Positions 13,797 to 22,783 of a stretch of DNA of 64,000 nt are shown here, in pieces. The DNA is taken from positions 4,429,501 to 4,493,500 of the forward strand of contig NZ_CP039253.1 of NCBI RefSeq assembly GCF_004795915.1. Reading direction: 5' to 3'. Within the stretch, counting starts at the first letter, position 1; each line of letters opens with the position of its first letter. Origin of the DNA: Rhodococcus sp. PAMC28707 (GTDB lineage Bacteria > Actinomycetota > Actinomycetes > Mycobacteriales > Mycobacteriaceae). The position numbers and the translations under genes are program-made. The notes beneath the pieces are model-generated. The model was not told the origin of the DNA. It did no database searches and worked only from the letters and a program-made list of their open reading frames with translations.

Positions 13797-16538
13797 GTGA
13801 GCCCCATAACCGAGCACAGCGCAGCATCGAAACCCTCGACCGGCAGTTCCGCCGACGGTGAGCAGCCGACGCTGTTGCTGATCGACGGTCACTCCATCGC
13901 CTTTCGCGCGTTCTTCGCGCTGCCTGTGGACAACTTCAAGACCACCAGCGGCCAGACCACCAACGCGGTGTACGGGTTCACCTCCATGCTGATCAACCTC
14001 CTTCGAGACGAGAAGCCGACGCATATCGCGGCGGCGTTCGATGTGTCTCGGCAAACGTTCCGGGCTGAGCGGTTCCCGGCCTACAAGGCGAACCGAAGTA
14101 AGACGCCCGACGAGTTCGCCGGTCAGGTGGACATCACCAAGGACGTCCTCGGTGCCATGGGTATCCCGGTGATGGCCGAAGCCGGGTTCGAAGCAGACGA
14201 CATCATCGCGACATTGGTGACTCAAGCGGAAGCGCTCGGCTATCGGATCCTCGTGGTGACGGGTGACCGAGACGCGCTGCAGCTCGTCACCGACAACGTC
14301 ACTGTGCTGTATCCGAAGAAGGGTGTCTCCGAGCTCACTCGGTTCACCCCGGAAGAGGTCACCATCAAGTACGGCCTCACACCGGCGCAGTACCCGGATT
14401 TCGCTGCGCTGCGCGGAGACCCGAGCGACAACCTGCCCGGTATCCCCGGTGTCGGCGAGAAGACGGCCACCAAGTGGATCGTGGAGTACGGCTCCCTGGA
14501 AGAGCTCGTCAACAACGTCGACAAGGTCAAGGGCAAGGTGGGTGACTCGCTGCGGGCAAACCTGTCCGGCGTGGTGCTCAACCGCGAACTCACCGAGATG
14601 GTGCGTGACGTTCCACTTCCGTACACGCCGGATCAGTTGGAGCTGGCGCCGTGGGATCGCGAGAAGATCCATGCGCTGTTCGACGATCTCGAGTTTCGAG
14701 TGTTGCGCGATCGGTTGTTCGACACCCTGTCCTCCACGGAACCCGAAGCAGAGGAAGGCTTCGACGTGCGTGGTGGCGTCGTCCCGGTGGGTGAGCTCGC
14801 ACAGTGGCTCGCGACTCACGCCTCCACAGGGGAGCGTCACGGCCTCTCGGTCGTCGGCCCGAGACGACCGTTCGACAGCGACGCGCTGTCGATCGCGATT
14901 GCCGCATCCGACGGCGAAGGTGGCTTCGTCGATACCAGCTCTTTGGATCCATCGGACGAGCAGGCACTGGCGGCATGGTTGGCCGATGCCGGTCAACCGA
15001 AAGCGCTCCACGAGGCAAAATGGGCAATCCACGCGTTGCGTGGTCGCGGTTGGACCTTGGGCGGCTTGACAAGCGACACTGCACTTGCCGCGTACCTTGT
15101 CCGACCGGGTCAACGGACGTTCAACCTCGACGACCTGTCGCTGCGGTATCTCAAGCGCGAACTGCGCGTCGAGGATTCCGTCGAAGGCCAGCTTTCACTG
15201 CTCGACACCGAGGACGTCGCGGAAGCGGCCGTGGCGGAGGGCGAGATACTGCGCGCCCAAGCAATTCTGGATCTTGCTGCCGCACTGGACGACGAGTTGG
15301 CGGCGATCGAATCGAGTTCACTGCTCTCGGAGATGGAACTACCGCTGCTGTCGTTGCTCGCGGACCTCGAGGCGACCGGCATCGCTGTCGACGAAACGCA
15401 TCTTGGTGAGCTGCAGAGCCAGTTCGCCGACAAGGTGAGCGAAGCCGCCAATGCTGCCTACGAAGTCATCGGCAAGCAGATCAATCTCGGTTCCCCGAAA
15501 CAGCTGCAAGTGGTGCTGTTCGACGAACTCGAAATGCCGAAGACGAAAAAGACGAAGACCGGCTACACCACCGATGCCGATGCGCTGCAAGGGTTGTTCG
15601 AGAAAACCCAGCATCCGTTCTTGAAGTTCCTGCTCGATCACCGTGATGCGACACGCATGAAGGTCACCGTGGACGGGTTGCTCAAGTCGATCGCCGACGA
15701 CGGACGAATTCACACCACGTTCAATCAGACCGTGGCAGCCACCGGCAGGTTGTCCTCCACCGACCCGAACCTGCAGAACATTCCGGTTCGAAACGAGGCC
15801 GGACGCCACATCAGAGACGGCTTCGTCGTGGGCGAGGGGTACAGCACGCTCCTGACCGCTGACTACAGTCAGATCGAGATGCGAATCATGGCCCACGTGT
15901 CCGGCGATGCCGGCCTCATCGAGGCCTTCAACACCGGTGAAGACCTGCACAGTTTCGTAGGCTCGCGCGCGTTCGGCGTGCCCATCGAGGACGTCACCCC
16001 CGAACTACGCCGACGTGTGAAGGCCATGTCCTACGGACTTGCCTACGGACTCAGTGCTTTCGGCTTGGCCGCGCAGTTGAAGATTTCGACAGAAGAGGCC
16101 AAAGCGCAGATGGAGGCCTACTTCTCGAGATTCGGTGGGGTTCGGGACTACCTGCGAAACGCCGTCGAAGAGGCGCGAAAGGTCGGATACACCTCGACTC
16201 TCTACGGCCGCAGGCGCTACCTACCCGACCTCAACAGTGACAACCGTCAACGTCGTGAGGTTGCCGAGCGCGCTGCGCTGAACGCGCCGATTCAGGGGAC
16301 GGCAGCGGACATCATCAAGGTGGCGATGATCGACGTTCACAACTCCTTGGCGGAATCGGGGCTCCGATCACGAATGTTGTTGCAGGTGCACGACGAACTG
16401 GTCCTCGAGGTCGTCGAATCCGAGCGCGAGCAGATCGAGCACTTGGTTCGAGACAAAATGTCCTCGGCCATCGAGCTTTCCGTTCCGCTCGAGGTGTCCG
16501 TCGGCACCGGAACGAGCTGGGACCAGGCTGCACACTAG
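13797..16538 (+). CDS. polA: DNA polymerase I
   Basis: The 913-residue protein has an N-terminal 5'-3' exonuclease (about residues 25-300: L-L-L-I-D-G-H-S-I-A-F-R-A-F-F, V-V-T-G-D-R-D, G-I-P-G-V-G-E-K-T-A), a middle domain of the 3'-5' exonuclease fold whose acidic catalytic residues appear to be lost, as in mycobacterial PolA, and a C-terminal polymerase with motif A D-Y-S-Q-I-E-M-R, motif B R-R-V-K-A-M-S-Y-G-L-A-Y-G and motif C V-H-D-E-L. It fills gaps in repair and removes primers. The GTG at 13797 was chosen from the family start and from the TAGACT -10 box; the upstream open frame overlaps the livH start. Confidence 0.97.
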   Translation: MSPITEHSAASKPSTGSSADGEQPTLLLIDGHSIAFRAFFALPVDNFKTTSGQTTNAVYGFTSMLINLLRDEKPTHIAAAFDVSRQTFRAERFPAYKANRSKTPDEFAGQVDITKDVLGAMGIPVMAEAGFEADDIIATLVTQAEALGYRILVVTGDRDALQLVTDNVTVLYPKKGVSELTRFTPEEVTIKYGLTPAQYPDFAALRGDPSDNLPGIPGVGEKTATKWIVEYGSLEELVNNVDKVKGKVGDSLRANLSGVVLNRELTEMVRDVPLPYTPDQLELAPWDREKIHALFDDLEFRVLRDRLFDTLSSTEPEAEEGFDVRGGVVPVGELAQWLATHASTGERHGLSVVGPRRPFDSDALSIAIAASDGEGGFVDTSSLDPSDEQALAAWLADAGQPKALHEAKWAIHALRGRGWTLGGLTSDTALAAYLVRPGQRTFNLDDLSLRYLKRELRVEDSVEGQLSLLDTEDVAEAAVAEGEILRAQAILDLAAALDDELAAIESSSLLSEMELPLLSLLADLEATGIAVDETHLGELQSQFADKVSEAANAAYEVIGKQINLGSPKQLQVVLFDELEMPKTKKTKTGYTTDADALQGLFEKTQHPFLKFLLDHRDATRMKVTVDGLLKSIADDGRIHTTFNQTVAATGRLSSTDPNLQNIPVRNEAGRHIRDGFVVGEGYSTLLTADYSQIEMRIMAHVSGDAGLIEAFNTGEDLHSFVGSRAFGVPIEDVTPELRRRVKAMSYGLAYGLSAFGLAAQLKISTEEAKAQMEAYFSRFGGVRDYLRNAVEEARKVGYTSTLYGRRRYLPDLNSDNRQRREVAERAALNAPIQGTAADIIKVAMIDVHNSLAESGLRSRMLLQVHDELVLEVVESEREQIEHLVRDKMSSAIELSVPLEVSVGTGTSWDQAAH

Positions 16539-16557
16539 ACAGTCGCCTGCATGCAGG

Positions 16558-16599
16558 GAACAAGAAAGCCGGTCGCAAATGCGACCGGCTTTCTTGTTC
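16558..16599. terminator. Bidirectional terminator between polA and trxA
   Basis: A perfect 20-base inverted repeat (GAACAAGAAAGCCGGTCGCA and its complement) encloses a 2-base loop. T-rich outer arms serve both strands. It separates convergent polA and the thioredoxin gene. Confidence 0.9.
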
Positions 16600-16612
16600 G
16601 TTCAGGCCTGAA

Positions 16613-16990
16613 TCATTCGGCTGGAGCGTCGGCTGTCTGCTCTTCGATCTGTGCCTTCACCACGTCCATGTCGAGCGCCTTGATCTGTACTACCAGATCT
16701 TCCAGTGCTGCCGCAGGCAGTGCACCCGGCTGCGCGAACACGAGAATTCCCTCGCGGAACGCCATGATCGTGGGAATCGACTTGATGTTGGCGGCGGCGG
16801 CGAGTCCCTGCTCTGCTTCCGTATCCACCTTGGCATGCACCACGTCTGGATGCTCCTCGGAGGACTTCTCGAATGTCGGTGCGAACTGGCGACACGGGCC
16901 GCACCAGGACGCCCAGAAGTCGACGAGTACCACGTCGTTGCCTCCGACGATGTCGTCGAAGTTCTGCTGAGTCAGTGTCTGTGTAGCCAC
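16613..16990 (-). CDS. trxA: Thioredoxin
   Basis: The 125-residue protein has the active site W-C-G-P-C (residues 29-33), the buried Asp in V-D-F-W (Asp24) and the cis-proline in S-I-P-T (Pro73). It reduces protein disulfides with electrons from thioredoxin reductase. The C-terminal tail of about 15 residues is acidic. It is one of probably several thioredoxins in the genome; symbol by family only. The start ATG 16990 gives the standard N-terminus. Confidence 0.9.
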   Translation of the reverse strand: MATQTLTQQNFDDIVGGNDVVLVDFWASWCGPCRQFAPTFEKSSEEHPDVVHAKVDTEAEQGLAAAANIKSIPTIMAFREGILVFAQPGALPAAALEDLVVQIKALDMDVVKAQIEEQTADAPAE

Positions 16991-17164
16991 GACTACCCTT
17001 TCATCGGTGTTTTCGTTCTCTAGAGTCCCTCAACGCACCACTGTGCCGAAAGCTTCCCGAACCTGCAGGCTGGCCCCGCAGTCAAGCCGGTTGCGGTGAC
17101 GCGCGGAATGTTCGCCGATAAGAATTGGGTGTCGTGCACCGCACACGCACGAAATGCTGACGCG

Positions 17165-17692
17165 TCACCGCTGCGTTCGCCGAACGATCCATTCGCGCTT
17201 CTCTTCGCCGTCCCATCGTCTCAACGCGGAGGTGGTGCCGACGAGATCGGGCTGCGCAGAATCGAGGCGGAGCAGAGCCTCGGCCAGTTCGACTCGGGTC
17301 ATGCGTCGTGCGAGTGTGACGTGCGGAGTCCATTTTCCGGGTGCGGTATGCGAACGAGAACCGTCCGCATCGCCTATCACCTCGGATACCCGCGCGTGAA
17401 TATCGATGAGTCTCCTCGACGGCACGACCAGTCGAGCCAACGTCGCGTGTCTGCCACGGAAGACCACGAATGCACCAAGTCTGACGGGCATGTCGACCAG
17501 AAGGTATTCGTCGTGCACCCGGGTGTCGAACTCGTTCATCTCGTCGGCAACCGACAACGTGATGTGTGGACGATTCGAGATGCCCATGTGCCTACCTTGG
17601 CTGGGTAGGTCTGCTTCGAGTAGTAGTTGCCATTCCCGTCTGACGGCAGCGTCGAGCGTGTCGTCGAGGAGCAATTCCAATGACTGGACCAT
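17165..17692 (-). CDS. 2H phosphoesterase / 2'-5' RNA ligase family protein
   Basis: The 175-residue protein has the two H-x-T motifs of the 2H phosphoesterase superfamily: H-I-T-L at residues 43-46 and H-V-T-L at 124-127, placed about 80 residues apart as expected. Members cleave or form 2',5'-phosphodiester or cyclic phosphate bonds in RNA or nucleotides. Its start lies 11 bases from the divergent dehydrogenase gene at 17704, so the two promoters overlap. The 174 bases between it and the thioredoxin gene show nothing recognisable. Substrate is unknown. Confidence 0.8.
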   Translation of the reverse strand: MVQSLELLLDDTLDAAVRREWQLLLEADLPSQGRHMGISNRPHITLSVADEMNEFDTRVHDEYLLVDMPVRLGAFVVFRGRHATLARLVVPSRRLIDIHARVSEVIGDADGSRSHTAPGKWTPHVTLARRMTRVELAEALLRLDSAQPDLVGTTSALRRWDGEEKREWIVRRTQR

Positions 17693-17703
17693 AGTGAGTC
17701 ATG

Positions 17704-18801
17704 ATGTCTCACATGGCGCACGAAGACGCTCGGACACTGAGAATCGGGTCGATGCTCGGCGACGGGATCGGCCACGAGATCGTGCCTGCCGCGATGCGCG
17801 TCGTCGACGCGGCAGTGGGCGCGGAGACTTCGCTGCGGATCGAGTGGGTCGAACTGCCGCTCGGACGGGAGGCGATCGACTCGCACGGAACACCGATCCC
17901 GGACTCGACGCTGGAAGAGTTGGCGACACTGGACTCGTGGATTCTCGGGCCGCACGACAGTGCGTCCTACCCGGAGCCCTTTCGTTCGCAGCTCACGCCG
18001 GGTGGTGTGGTGCGCAAAAAGTTCGACCTGTTCGCCAATATCCGTCCCGCGCGTGCGTACCCGGACGTTCGAGCATTGTCACCGGAGATGGACCTCGTCG
18101 TTGTCCGCGAAAACACCGAAGGCTTCTACGCCGACCGAAACATGTTCCTCGGTAGCGGGGAGTTCATGCCGACACCCGACGTAGCACTCGCCGTCGGAGT
18201 CTTCACCCGTACCGCCTGCGAACGGATTGCGCGCGAAGCTTTCACGTTGGCGCGCACGCGCCGCAAGCACGTCACCATCGTGCACAAGACGAATGTTCTG
18301 TCGATGACGACGGGTCTGTTTCGCGATGCCTGCCGAACCGTCGCCGAGGACTTTCCGGATGTCACCGTAGACGAGGAACACATCGACGCCCTGGCCGCTC
18401 ATCTCGTCAGGAGGGGTGGTGATTTCGACGTGATCGTCGCCGAGAACATGTTCGGTGACATCCTTTCCGATCTTGCCGGAGAGCTGTCCGGGTCCCTGGG
18501 AATGGCGCCGTCACTCAATTCCTCGGAGTCCAAAGCAATGGCCCAAGCCGCCCACGGCTCGGCTCCGGACATCGCAGGCAAAAACGTTGCGAATCCGACC
18601 GCATTGTTTCTCTCGTCCGCGATGCTGCTCGATTGGCTCGGCGATCACAGCGGCGACGATCGGCTTCGTCATGCCGCCAAGCGCATCCGTCACGCGGTAG
18701 AGGGCACCCTCGGCTCCGGCGTAGCTACGGCAGATCTCGGCGGTAGGGCATCGACGAGCGAGTTCACCGAGACCGTCGTCGCCAGAACCTTGCGGGTCTG
18801 A
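17704..18801 (+). CDS. Isocitrate/isopropylmalate dehydrogenase family protein
   Basis: The 365-residue protein is a beta-decarboxylating dehydrogenase: G-D-G-I-G-H-E-I near the start, V-V-R-E-N-T-E-G-F-Y-A-D, the K-T-N-V-L segment, D-V-I-V-A-E-N-M-F-G-D-I-L-S-D, and H-G-S-A-P-D-I-A-G-K. The residues after R-E-N-T-E-G (Y-A-D-R) differ from those of leucine-biosynthetic LeuB, and the family also includes tartrate, homoisocitrate and 3-isopropylmalate-like enzymes, so the substrate is uncertain. ATG 17704 is placed 8 bases after CATAGT; ATG 17701 or 17713 are alternatives that change only a few residues. Confidence 0.83.
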   Translation: MSHMAHEDARTLRIGSMLGDGIGHEIVPAAMRVVDAAVGAETSLRIEWVELPLGREAIDSHGTPIPDSTLEELATLDSWILGPHDSASYPEPFRSQLTPGGVVRKKFDLFANIRPARAYPDVRALSPEMDLVVVRENTEGFYADRNMFLGSGEFMPTPDVALAVGVFTRTACERIAREAFTLARTRRKHVTIVHKTNVLSMTTGLFRDACRTVAEDFPDVTVDEEHIDALAAHLVRRGGDFDVIVAENMFGDILSDLAGELSGSLGMAPSLNSSESKAMAQAAHGSAPDIAGKNVANPTALFLSSAMLLDWLGDHSGDDRLRHAAKRIRHAVEGTLGSGVATADLGGRASTSEFTETVVARTLRV

Positions 18802-18966
18802 GCGACGCACAAGAGAATATGGCCGAACGGAAACGACGCCGTACGCTCGACCCCCGCGTTACTGTTCGATTACCTGCACTACATAGGTGACAGCTGTCGT
18901 CTAAGTTCGTATCTCTGGCAACATCGCACGCCGCGATGTGCTGTTTCGATTTCTGGAGGCATTCTC

Positions 18967-19881
18967 TTGTTTGCACGCTCGTATTCGAGGCCCGCGCGAA
19001 TCATTCTGGCGCTCAGTGGCGCCGGGGCTCTTCTGCTGACGGCATGCGCTCAGAACACCGAGGACGGAGGCGCTCCGGCCGCCGATGAGAAGGCAGCGGT
19101 GGAGATCACCGAGGTGGCCGAAGTCGCCGCGACGCTCCCGCAGAAGAACCAGGACTCCGGCATGTTGGTCGTCGGTGTCAACGTTCCTTACTCGCCCAAC
19201 GAGTTCAAGGACGCCTCCGGCAAGATCATCGGCTTCGATGTCGACCTGATGGATGCAGTCGCAGGTGTGCTGGGAGTCACCGCCCAGTACGAGGAGGCAG
19301 ACTTCGACCGGATCATTCCGTCGGTGCAGGCCGGAACCTACGACCTGGGTATGTCGTCGTTCACCGACACCAAGGAACGTGAAAACTCGGTCGACTTCAC
19401 GACGTACTTCAACGCCGGCACTCAGTGGGCGCAGCAAGCGGGCGGCAAGGTAGACCCCACCGACGCGTGCGGACTCAAGGTCGCAGTCCAGACGACGACG
19501 ATCCAAGACCAAGAGGAAGTTCCGGCCAAGAGCGCAGCGTGCGTGGCAGCGGGGAAGCCCGCCATCGACATTCTGAAGTTCGACAGCCAGGACGACGCGG
19601 CCAATGCTCTCGTTCTCGGACGGGTCGACGCCATGTCGGCGGACTCACCGGTGACTGCCTACGCAATCAAGCAGACCGGTGACAAGCTCGAAGCTGCGGG
19701 TGAGGTCTTCGACTCCGCTCCGTACGGCTACCCGGTTGCCAAGGGATCGCCGCTGGCCGCGTCGTTGCAGCAGGCTGTGCAATACCTGATCGACAACGGT
19801 CAGTACCAGACCATTGCCGAGAACTGGGGCGTCGAAGCCGGCGTGATCAAGGAAGCAAAGATCAACGGCGCAGTCAGCTGA
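18967..19881 (+). CDS. Glutamate-type amino-acid ABC transporter substrate-binding lipoprotein
   Basis: The 304-residue protein starts at TTG 18967 behind TGGAGG, and has a lipoprotein signal with lipobox L-T-A-C (Cys27). The mature domain is a type II (SBP_bac_3) binding protein: N-E-F-K-D-A-S-G-K-I-I-G-F-D-V-D-L, Y-D-L-G-M-S-S-F-T-D-T-K-E-R, then a Gly-rich hinge. It captures a polar amino acid, probably glutamate, glutamine or aspartate, for the permease and ATPase encoded just downstream (40-base and overlapping junctions). Specificity is inferred from family only. Confidence 0.9.
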   Translation: MFARSYSRPARIILALSGAGALLLTACAQNTEDGGAPAADEKAAVEITEVAEVAATLPQKNQDSGMLVVGVNVPYSPNEFKDASGKIIGFDVDLMDAVAGVLGVTAQYEEADFDRIIPSVQAGTYDLGMSSFTDTKERENSVDFTTYFNAGTQWAQQAGGKVDPTDACGLKVAVQTTTIQDQEEVPAKSAACVAAGKPAIDILKFDSQDDAANALVLGRVDAMSADSPVTAYAIKQTGDKLEAAGEVFDSAPYGYPVAKGSPLAASLQQAVQYLIDNGQYQTIAENWGVEAGVIKEAKINGAVS

Positions 19882-19921
19882 TGTCGATATCGATCCAGAT
19901 TCGTGGGGGAGGGGGCGTCGA

Positions 19922-20890
19922 GTGTCCACCTCTGCGGTGAATCCCTCCGAACACAGCGAGGGAGCCGATCAGGTACCCATCAAGGCTATTCCGTTGCGGC
20001 ATCCGGGTAGGTGGGTAGCGGCACTGGTCGTGATTGTCTTGTTTGCACTGTTCGCTTACGGAGCAGCGACAAATCCAGCCTTCGCTTGGGACACGTACGG
20101 TCGGTACCTGTTCGACTCGAGGATCGGCACAGGTGTCGGTTTGACGGTGCAACTCACCGTGTACTCGATGATCATCGCTGTCGTGCTGGGCGTCGTGGTG
20201 GCCGTGATGCGGTTGTCGCCGAACCCGGTTCTTCGAAGCGCCGCATGGGTCTATCTGTGGGTCTTTCGTGGAACTCCGATCTACGTCCAGCTCGTGTTCT
20301 GGGGCCTCCTTCCGTCGATCTACAAGGAGGTGGCGCTCGGAATACCGTTCAGCGTGCAGTTCGCCACGTTCGATCTTCAGGCGCTCTACAACGCCTTTTG
20401 GTTCGCAGTCATCGGCTTGGCCTTGAACGAGGCCGCCTATATGGCCGAGATCGTCCGAGCGGGTGTCAACTCCGTTGGTGAAGGACAGGTTGAGGCATCG
20501 ACGGCGCTCGGGATGTCCTGGTCGCAGACGATGCGCCGAACTGTGCTGCCGCAGGCGATGCGTGTGATCATTCCGCCGACCGGCAACGAGTTGATCAGTC
20601 TGCTCAAGACCACCTCGCTCGTTGTAGCAGTCCCGTTCACCGGTGATCTCTACGGCCGCGCACGGGATATCTCTGGCGCGAACTTCGAGCCGATACCGTT
20701 GCTGCTGGTGGCATCGACCTGGTATCTCGTCATCACGAGCGTGATGATGGTCGGTCAGTATTATCTCGAGCGTCACTATTCGAAGGGCGTGTCGCGAACC
20801 TTGACGAATCGTCAACTGCAGGCTCTCGCTGATGCCCAGGGCGGCAAGCCACTGATGGCGCCGCGTTCCTCCGAGGGTGGTGCGATGTGA
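19922..20890 (+). CDS. Amino-acid ABC transporter permease
   Basis: The 322-residue protein starts at GTG 19922, with a GGGGGAGGGGG stretch upstream. It has a cytoplasmic N-terminus of about 35 residues, a first helix, then the HisM/GlnP permease domain with the EAA loop [12 protein letters not shown] and [11 protein letters not shown]. It is the only permease in the unit and therefore probably forms a homodimer. Its last codons overlap the ATPase GTG by 4 bases. Confidence 0.9.
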   Translation: MSTSAVNPSEHSEGADQVPIKAIPLRHPGRWVAALVVIVLFALFAYGAATNPAFAWDTYGRYLFDSRIGTGVGLTVQLTVYSMIIAVVLGVVVAVMRLSPNPVLRSAAWVYLWVFRGTPIYVQLVFWGLLPSIYKEVALGIPFSVQFATFDLQALYNAFWFAVIGLALNEAAYMAEIVRAGVNSVGEGQVEASTALGMSWSQTMRRTVLPQAMRVIIPPTGNELISLLKTTSLVVAVPFTGDLYGRARDISGANFEPIPLLLVASTWYLVITSVMMVGQYYLERHYSKGVSRTLTNRQLQALADAQGGKPLMAPRSSEGGAM

Positions 20891-21648
20891 GTCCCATGGT
20901 CAAGGCCGACCAGGTGTGCAAGAGCTTCGGTGCGCTACGGGTTCTCAACGGGATCTCGCTCGAAATCGACAAGGGCCAGGTCCTGTGCATGGTGGGGCCT
21001 TCGGGTTCAGGAAAGTCGACATTTCTGCGGTGCATCAATCACCTCGAGCAGGTCAATGCAGGCCGTCTCTACGTGGACGACGAACTGGTCGGGTACGAGG
21101 AGAAGAACGGCAAGCTCTACGAACTCCATCCGAAGAAGGCTGCCAAACAGCGCAGCGACATCGGTATGGTCTTCCAGCATTTCAATTTGTTTCCGCACCG
21201 AACGGCGCTCGAAAACATCATCGAAGCTCCGACTCAGGTCAAAAAGATCAAGAAGAAGGACGCGACCGCACGAGCTATGGAGCTCTTGGACCGGGTCGGG
21301 CTCAGTGAGAAGTCGGGCGCGTATCCGGCTCAGCTCTCCGGTGGCCAACAGCAGCGCGTTGCCATTGCGCGGGCGCTCGCCATGGATCCAAAGCTGATGC
21401 TGTTCGACGAGCCGACCTCAGCCCTCGATCCCGAACTGGTCGGCGAGGTCCTCGGTGTGATGAAGCAACTCGCCAAGGACGGTATGACGATGATCGTCGT
21501 CACCCACGAGATGGGTTTCGCACGGGAAGTCGCAGACCAGCTCGTCTTCATGGACGCCGGAGTGGTCGTGGAAACCGGGGAACCGCGGTCGCTGCTCGCG
21601 AACCCGCAACACGATCGCACCAAGCTGTTTCTGTCCAAGCTGCTCTAG
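20887..21648 (+). CDS. Amino-acid ABC transporter ATP-binding protein
   Basis: The 253-residue ATPase has G-P-S-G-S-G-K-S-T, a Q-loop in V-F-Q-H-F-N-L-F-P, signature [14 protein letters not shown] and Walker [14 protein letters not shown]. It is of the polar amino-acid class (GlnQ/GluA-like). The GTG at 20887 overlaps the permease stop (GTGA); ATG 20896 is an alternative. An insert of about 25 residues after the E-K-N-G-K-L-Y segment is typical of a subset of actinobacterial members. Its 3' end overlaps the convergent methyltransferase gene by 4 bases. Confidence 0.92.
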   Translation: MSPMVKADQVCKSFGALRVLNGISLEIDKGQVLCMVGPSGSGKSTFLRCINHLEQVNAGRLYVDDELVGYEEKNGKLYELHPKKAAKQRSDIGMVFQHFNLFPHRTALENIIEAPTQVKKIKKKDATARAMELLDRVGLSEKSGAYPAQLSGGQQQRVAIARALAMDPKLMLFDEPTSALDPELVGEVLGVMKQLAKDGMTMIVVTHEMGFAREVADQLVFMDAGVVVETGEPRSLLANPQHDRTKLFLSKLL

Positions 21649-22502
21649 TCGGGCTTCCTGCAGCTGAAGATAGCGGTGCCCGGAAAAAGTTGCCCACGGA
21701 GCGGACTCCACTGTCCCCACTCCTGATCGAGCCATTCGGGCCAGTCGGGTTCGATGATGTCGCGCACCTCGAGGCCTGCTGCAACGATTTCGCGGACCCG
21801 ATCGCCGATCGTGCGGTGGTGCTCGACGTACGTAGGTGTGCCCTCGCTGTCGAACTCGACATACGGCGTTCGGTCGAAGTATGGAATGGACGCGGTCAAC
21901 CCGGCTTCCCCCGGGTCATCCGGAAAGATCCATCGCATCGGGTGGTTGACGGCGAATACCCAGATTCCACCCGGTGCGAGGATTCGCGCGACCTCGGCCA
22001 TCACGTTCGCCGAATCGGCGACGAAGGGTACCGCCCCGAACGCAGAGCAGGCGATGTCGAAACTTTCGTCCGCGAAGGGTAAAGACTCTGCGCTCGCCTG
22101 AATCAACGGCACAGTTGAGCCCCCGGCGGCCATCGCGTCGAGTCCCCGAGCAAGCATGCCCGCGGAGATGTCCAGACCGACGGCATGTGCGCCGTGAGCA
22201 GCCAGCCAGCGGGCGCACGGCGCTGATCCGCAGCCCACCTCGAGGATGCGCTTGCCGGATATCTCACCGAGGAGGTGGGCGTCACCCTCGTGTAGTCCTT
22301 CCGGGCACCAGACGAATTCGCCCTGCTCGGATCCGACACCGAGGAACTCGCCGTGAGTGCGGTGATACTCGTCCGCATCCGAATCCCACCACGAGCGGCT
22401 TGCTCGATCACTGGCCTGCGAGCTGAGCCTCCTGCGACCAGGGTGAATCGGTAACTGTGGTTCGGCCGGTGGGGTGTTTGGAGGGAGCGAACTATCGGTC
22501 AT
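21645..22502 (-). CDS. Class I SAM-dependent methyltransferase
   Basis: The 285-residue protein has a disordered Pro/Ser N-terminus of about 30 residues, then [12 protein letters not shown], motif [21 protein letters not shown] and [11 protein letters not shown] of the Methyltransf_11 fold. The start at ATG 22502 (MTDSSLPPN) is chosen because the upstream open frame lacks conserved sequence. Substrate is unknown; relatives are annotated as small-molecule methylases. It is transcribed away from rpsA, so the 281 bases between hold both promoters. Confidence 0.8.
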   Translation of the reverse strand: MTDSSLPPNTPPAEPQLPIHPGRRRLSSQASDRASRSWWDSDADEYHRTHGEFLGVGSEQGEFVWCPEGLHEGDAHLLGEISGKRILEVGCGSAPCARWLAAHGAHAVGLDISAGMLARGLDAMAAGGSTVPLIQASAESLPFADESFDIACSAFGAVPFVADSANVMAEVARILAPGGIWVFAVNHPMRWIFPDDPGEAGLTASIPYFDRTPYVEFDSEGTPTYVEHHRTIGDRVREIVAAGLEVRDIIEPDWPEWLDQEWGQWSPLRGQLFPGTAIFSCRKPD

Positions 22503-22522
22503 CGACGACACGTTAGTCGGGT

Positions 22523-22552
22523 TTGCCGCAGTGTGATCATCTCGCGTACCCT
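22523..22552 (+). promoter_or_regulatory. Candidate rpsA promoter
   Basis: TTGCCG (22523-22528) and TACCCT (22547-22552) are 18 bases apart, facing rpsA. This would give a leader of about 220 bases. A palindrome GGTTCTGCAGAACC at 22634-22647 followed by TTTTC lies in that leader and could form a weak hairpin. Nothing else is recognised in 22503-22783. Confidence 0.4.
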
Positions 22553-22783
22553 GTTGGACGCGAGTGTGTACATGCTGCGGGCCAGCGCTGATCGAGTGTC
22601 CGATTCTCGGACTCGAGAACAATGCCGGGTGCAGCGGTTCTGCAGAACCTTTTCGGGAACATTCTTGTCCGCCGTTTGTTCCACTGACTGGATCTACAGT
22701 TCAGCACTTGTTCCAACACTCGTTTCACAGTCCGACCGAACATCCATCAACCGATACCCAACCCGTCCGGAGCAACTCAACAC

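Noticed and set aside
17036..17164. Possible small gene between trxA and the 2H phosphoesterase gene.
   Set aside because: No frame with a plausible start, ribosome site or protein pattern was seen.
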